From positions 3,833,001-3,897,000 of the forward strand of contig NC_133059.1 in the NCBI RefSeq assembly GCF_048771995.1: a DNA stretch of 64,000 bases, in the 5' to 3' direction. This document shows positions 56,247-64,000 of this stretch, one piece after another (the first letter of the stretch is position 1; every line of letters begins with the position of its first letter). A program made the position numbers and the translations under genes. Origin of the DNA: Taeniopygia guttata. Lineage: Eukaryota; Chordata; Aves; Passeriformes; Estrildidae. The notes beneath the pieces were generated by a model that saw only the letters and a list, made by a program, of their open reading frames with translations, had not been told where the DNA came from and did not search any database.

Positions 56247-56775
56247 GCCGCAAAGCGCGGCCGTCGCCATGGCGACCGGCCCGGAAGTGCCCAAAAACGC
56301 CCGGAGAGCCCCAAAATCGACTCGGGGACCCCAAAATGTGCCTGGAAGCCCCAAAATCAGCCCGGGGACCTCCAAATCACCCTCGGGACCCCCAAAACAA
56401 TCTTGTGGACCCCAAAATCAGCTCGACGACCCCAAAAAGACCTCAGGAACCCCAAAATCACTTGGGTGACCCCAAAACGGTCCTGGGGACCCCCAAAATC
56501 CGCGGGGCCCCCTCAGGGGAGAGAACCGCCGTAAAGCGCCGCCGCGAAGCGCTCGCTGCCATGGTTACCGCCACGTCCCCATGGTAACACATACGCCCGG
56601 GTGGGCCGTAAAGCGCGACGCCGTAAAACGCGCTGGGTTTGGGCGGTGCGCTGCCGTTGCCGTGGCAACGCGGGTTAGGGTTAGTCTGGGCGGTGCCGTA
56701 CGGCGCGGGGCGCGTTGCCGGGTGACAGCCGTAAAGCGCGCGGGGCGGCGCGGCAGTGTCGCGTTGCGCGCAGTC
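56247..56775 (+). promoter_or_regulatory. PSMD8 5' region with GCCGTAAARCGC elements and an X-box
   Basis: GCCGTAAAGCGC or GCCGTAAAACGC occurs at 56528-56539, 56605-56616, 56620-56631 and 56728-56739, with a one-base variant at 56247-56258. A palindromic RFX-type X-box GTTGCCGTGGCAAC lies at 56656-56669, and a half site CATGGTAAC near 56580. Between 56280 and 56510 is a CCCCAAAATC repeat. A two-copy TTAGGG motif sits at about 56673. The region is CpG-rich and leads straight to the start codon. Confidence 0.6.
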
Positions 56776-62435
<5,660 letters not shown>

Positions 62436-63095
62436 AAACACCAAATTCCTCCTTTGCCTCTTTAGTCCCTTTTTTTTTTTTTTGTGGGTTTTTTTTCCGC
62501 CTTTTCCCTGCCTTTTTCTGTCCCTTTTTCTGTGTTTTTTGGCCGTTTTCCATGGTTTTTGGCCATTTCCAACGTTTAAAGTGGTTTTTCCTTGTTTGTT
62601 TTTTTTTTCTTTTTGGATGGAACCCCATCCAAAACTGTTCAAAGATTATTCTGGTCCCCACATTAGGACCCCACTCCAAAATCTCCCCTAATTCTGTTTG
62701 TTCTCCTTATTTCTCTTATTTTATTGCGTTTTTGGGGTTGAAATGGCTTTTTGGGGGCGGTTAAATGTTTAAAAGGAGTTTTGGTGGGTCTTGATGCTCT
62801 CTGAAACCCCCGAAATCCTCATTTATTCCCATTTTCTCTTCCAATTTGTTGCATTTTTGGGGGAGTCTCGATGCAGGAGCCCCAAACCCCCCTCAGACCA
62901 CCCCAAATCCCCCTTTTAACGCCCATTTCCCCATTCTTGTGAGTTTAACGATTTCAAAGGGTTTTTGGGGGGGGTTTGAAGACCCCCCTCCCCCCCCGTC
63001 CCAGGCACCCCCTTTTTGGGCAGAACCCGGGGGGCTGAGCCCCTCCCCAAAAATATGAACGCCAAGATGTTGTTCCAATAAAGTGCTGGAGCCGG
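62436..63095 (+). other. PSMD8 3' untranslated region
   Basis: Mostly unique, T-rich sequence from the stop to just past the AATAAA. One of the longest non-repetitive non-coding stretches in the window. Confidence 0.75.
63077..63082 (+). terminator. PSMD8 poly(A) signal AATAAA
   Basis: Canonical hexamer in TTCCAATAAAGTGC, followed within 40 bp by GT-rich sequence. Confidence 0.85.
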
Positions 63096-63219
63096 AGTGA
63101 GGTAGTTTTGGGTCGGTTTGGGGCATTTTTGGGGCATTTTTGGGTAATATTGGGGCCGTTTCGTTCCTGGGGGGCTTCGGGACCCCCGAATTCCCCTCAC
63201 GACGAAGCCCCGCCCACTC

Positions 63220-63925
63220 TCTCCTGATTGGCTGAGAGCCCCCGCGCCTCGCGCTGATTGGTCGAGGCGCTCCCCCAGCAAAAAAAGGCGCGCAGATGTG
63301 ACCGGCGCGTATGAAAGGGCGGAGATGATTGGGTGGCGAATGGCGGGAATGAGAGGAGAGCGGTGATTGGCTATACGCCCTCTTCTCCAACCAATGAGTG
63401 TGCGAGAGGCGGGGTTGGGATGAGGCGTGGAGGGAGGGCGCCGCCGTGCGGACGGGAGGAGGAAGGCCCAGTGCTCCCAGTTAACCCCAGTTCCCCCCAG
63501 TGCCCTCCCAGTTAACCTCAGTGCCCTCCCAGTAGCTCCCGCAGCAACTCTGAGGAGCCGGTAACGTCCCATACGCGCCGACCAATCCCAAGCGAAAACC
63601 TCAGCAAGTCGGCCAATCAGAGCGCGCCGCTGAGGGCGTGGGCGTTGATGGACGTGCGGCTCAGCCAATGAATGAGCGGCATGCCCGGTGGGCGAGAGCA
63701 GAGGCCGGGGCTCCTCGGCATGAGCCAATGGCGGCCGGGTGATGTTGAACGACGTCTTGTGGCGGCAGTGGCGGGGGCACCGCGGCCGAAGGGCGCTGTG
63801 GGAAGAGGGAGGCGGGATCTGCGGGTTGGACAAGAAGAAGGGCGGGACCTCGCCCTGACAGGCAGCCGATCCTCCAATCAGCGCGGTGGGCGGGCGGACC
63901 GTTGCGCACGGCGACCAATGGTGTT
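63220..63925. promoter_or_regulatory. Cluster of 11 CCAAT/ATTGG boxes
   Basis: ATTGG at 63227, 63257, 63328 and 63366; CCAAT at 63391, 63582, 63613, 63665, 63725, 63874 and 63915. The region is CpG-rich and non-repetitive apart from an ACTGGGAG-type patch at 63466-63530. NF-Y binds CCAAT, often in cell-cycle and housekeeping promoters. The orientation switch suggests a divergent or dense single promoter. No exon is visible before the window ends. Confidence 0.6.
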
Positions 63926-64000
63926 CTCAGGAAGGCGCTGATGGGCAGCTCAGCGGAGCAATAGACGCGTGGTGGCCGAGCGAATCACAACGGCGCGCGG

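Overview
The window looks like a gene-dense stretch of a bird micro- or dot-chromosome. Five multi-exon vertebrate housekeeping or neural genes sit in 64 kb. Their coding exons are very GC-rich and easy to recognise. Almost everything between exons is tandem minisatellite or low-complexity DNA, and I saw no recognisable interspersed element (no CR1 LINE, SINE, DNA transposon or LTR element). The gene content matches a human chromosome 19q block whose genes are often missing from, or broken in, older bird assemblies. Bird, and perhaps songbird because of the ACTGGGAG-type minisatellites, is an inference.

Layout. (1) 1-2.0 kb: minisatellites and a small CpG/octamer region, perhaps the promoter of a gene off the left edge. 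(2) 2.0-21.95 kb, minus strand: BICRA (GLTSCR1), 13 coding exons, 1465 predicted residues, 3'UTR to about 2.03 kb, probable non-coding first exon near 21.9 kb. (3) 21.95-23.05 kb: compact divergent promoter interval with a 30-bp array of CACGCCC-type boxes. (4) 23.05-33.66 kb, plus strand: NAPA (alpha-SNAP), 11 exons, 298 residues. (5) 34.5-45.2 kb, plus: KPTN (kaptin), 12 exons, enlarged to about 923 predicted residues by two in-frame coding minisatellites. (6) 45.8-55.2 kb, plus: SLC8A2 (NCX2), non-coding exon near 45.85 kb plus seven coding exons, 913 residues. (7) 56.1-63.1 kb, plus: PSMD8 (Rpn12), 7 exons, 286 residues, behind a promoter with three perfect CREs. (8) 63.2-63.9 kb: a cluster of 11 CCAAT/ATTGG boxes, probably another promoter. 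All reading frames close exactly across the splice junctions I assigned.

The genes are not one pathway: chromatin remodelling (BICRA, non-canonical BAF), SNARE recycling (NAPA), nutrient signalling to mTORC1 (KPTN, KICSTOR), sodium/calcium exchange (SLC8A2) and the proteasome lid (PSMD8). BICRA-NAPA-KPTN-SLC8A2 keeps the relative order and orientation of human 19q13.3. ZNF541, which lies between BICRA and NAPA in human, is absent from the interval, and PSMD8 (human 19q13.2) follows SLC8A2.

The most unusual signal is a repeated architecture. In all five genes the edge of an exon, together with its splice site and adjoining intron (or, in SLC8A2, the stop codon and start of the 3'UTR), has been tandemly copied into the neighbouring intron or 3'UTR. 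This leaves decoy donors and acceptors at about a dozen boundaries. Related events appear to have expanded coding sequence in frame in KPTN (twice) and BICRA. Other stand-out signals are an 11-bp array with 34 perfect NF-kappaB-type decamers, inverted CCGGTT/AACCGG arrays around a KPTN coding block, and complementary intronic arrays bracketing exons.
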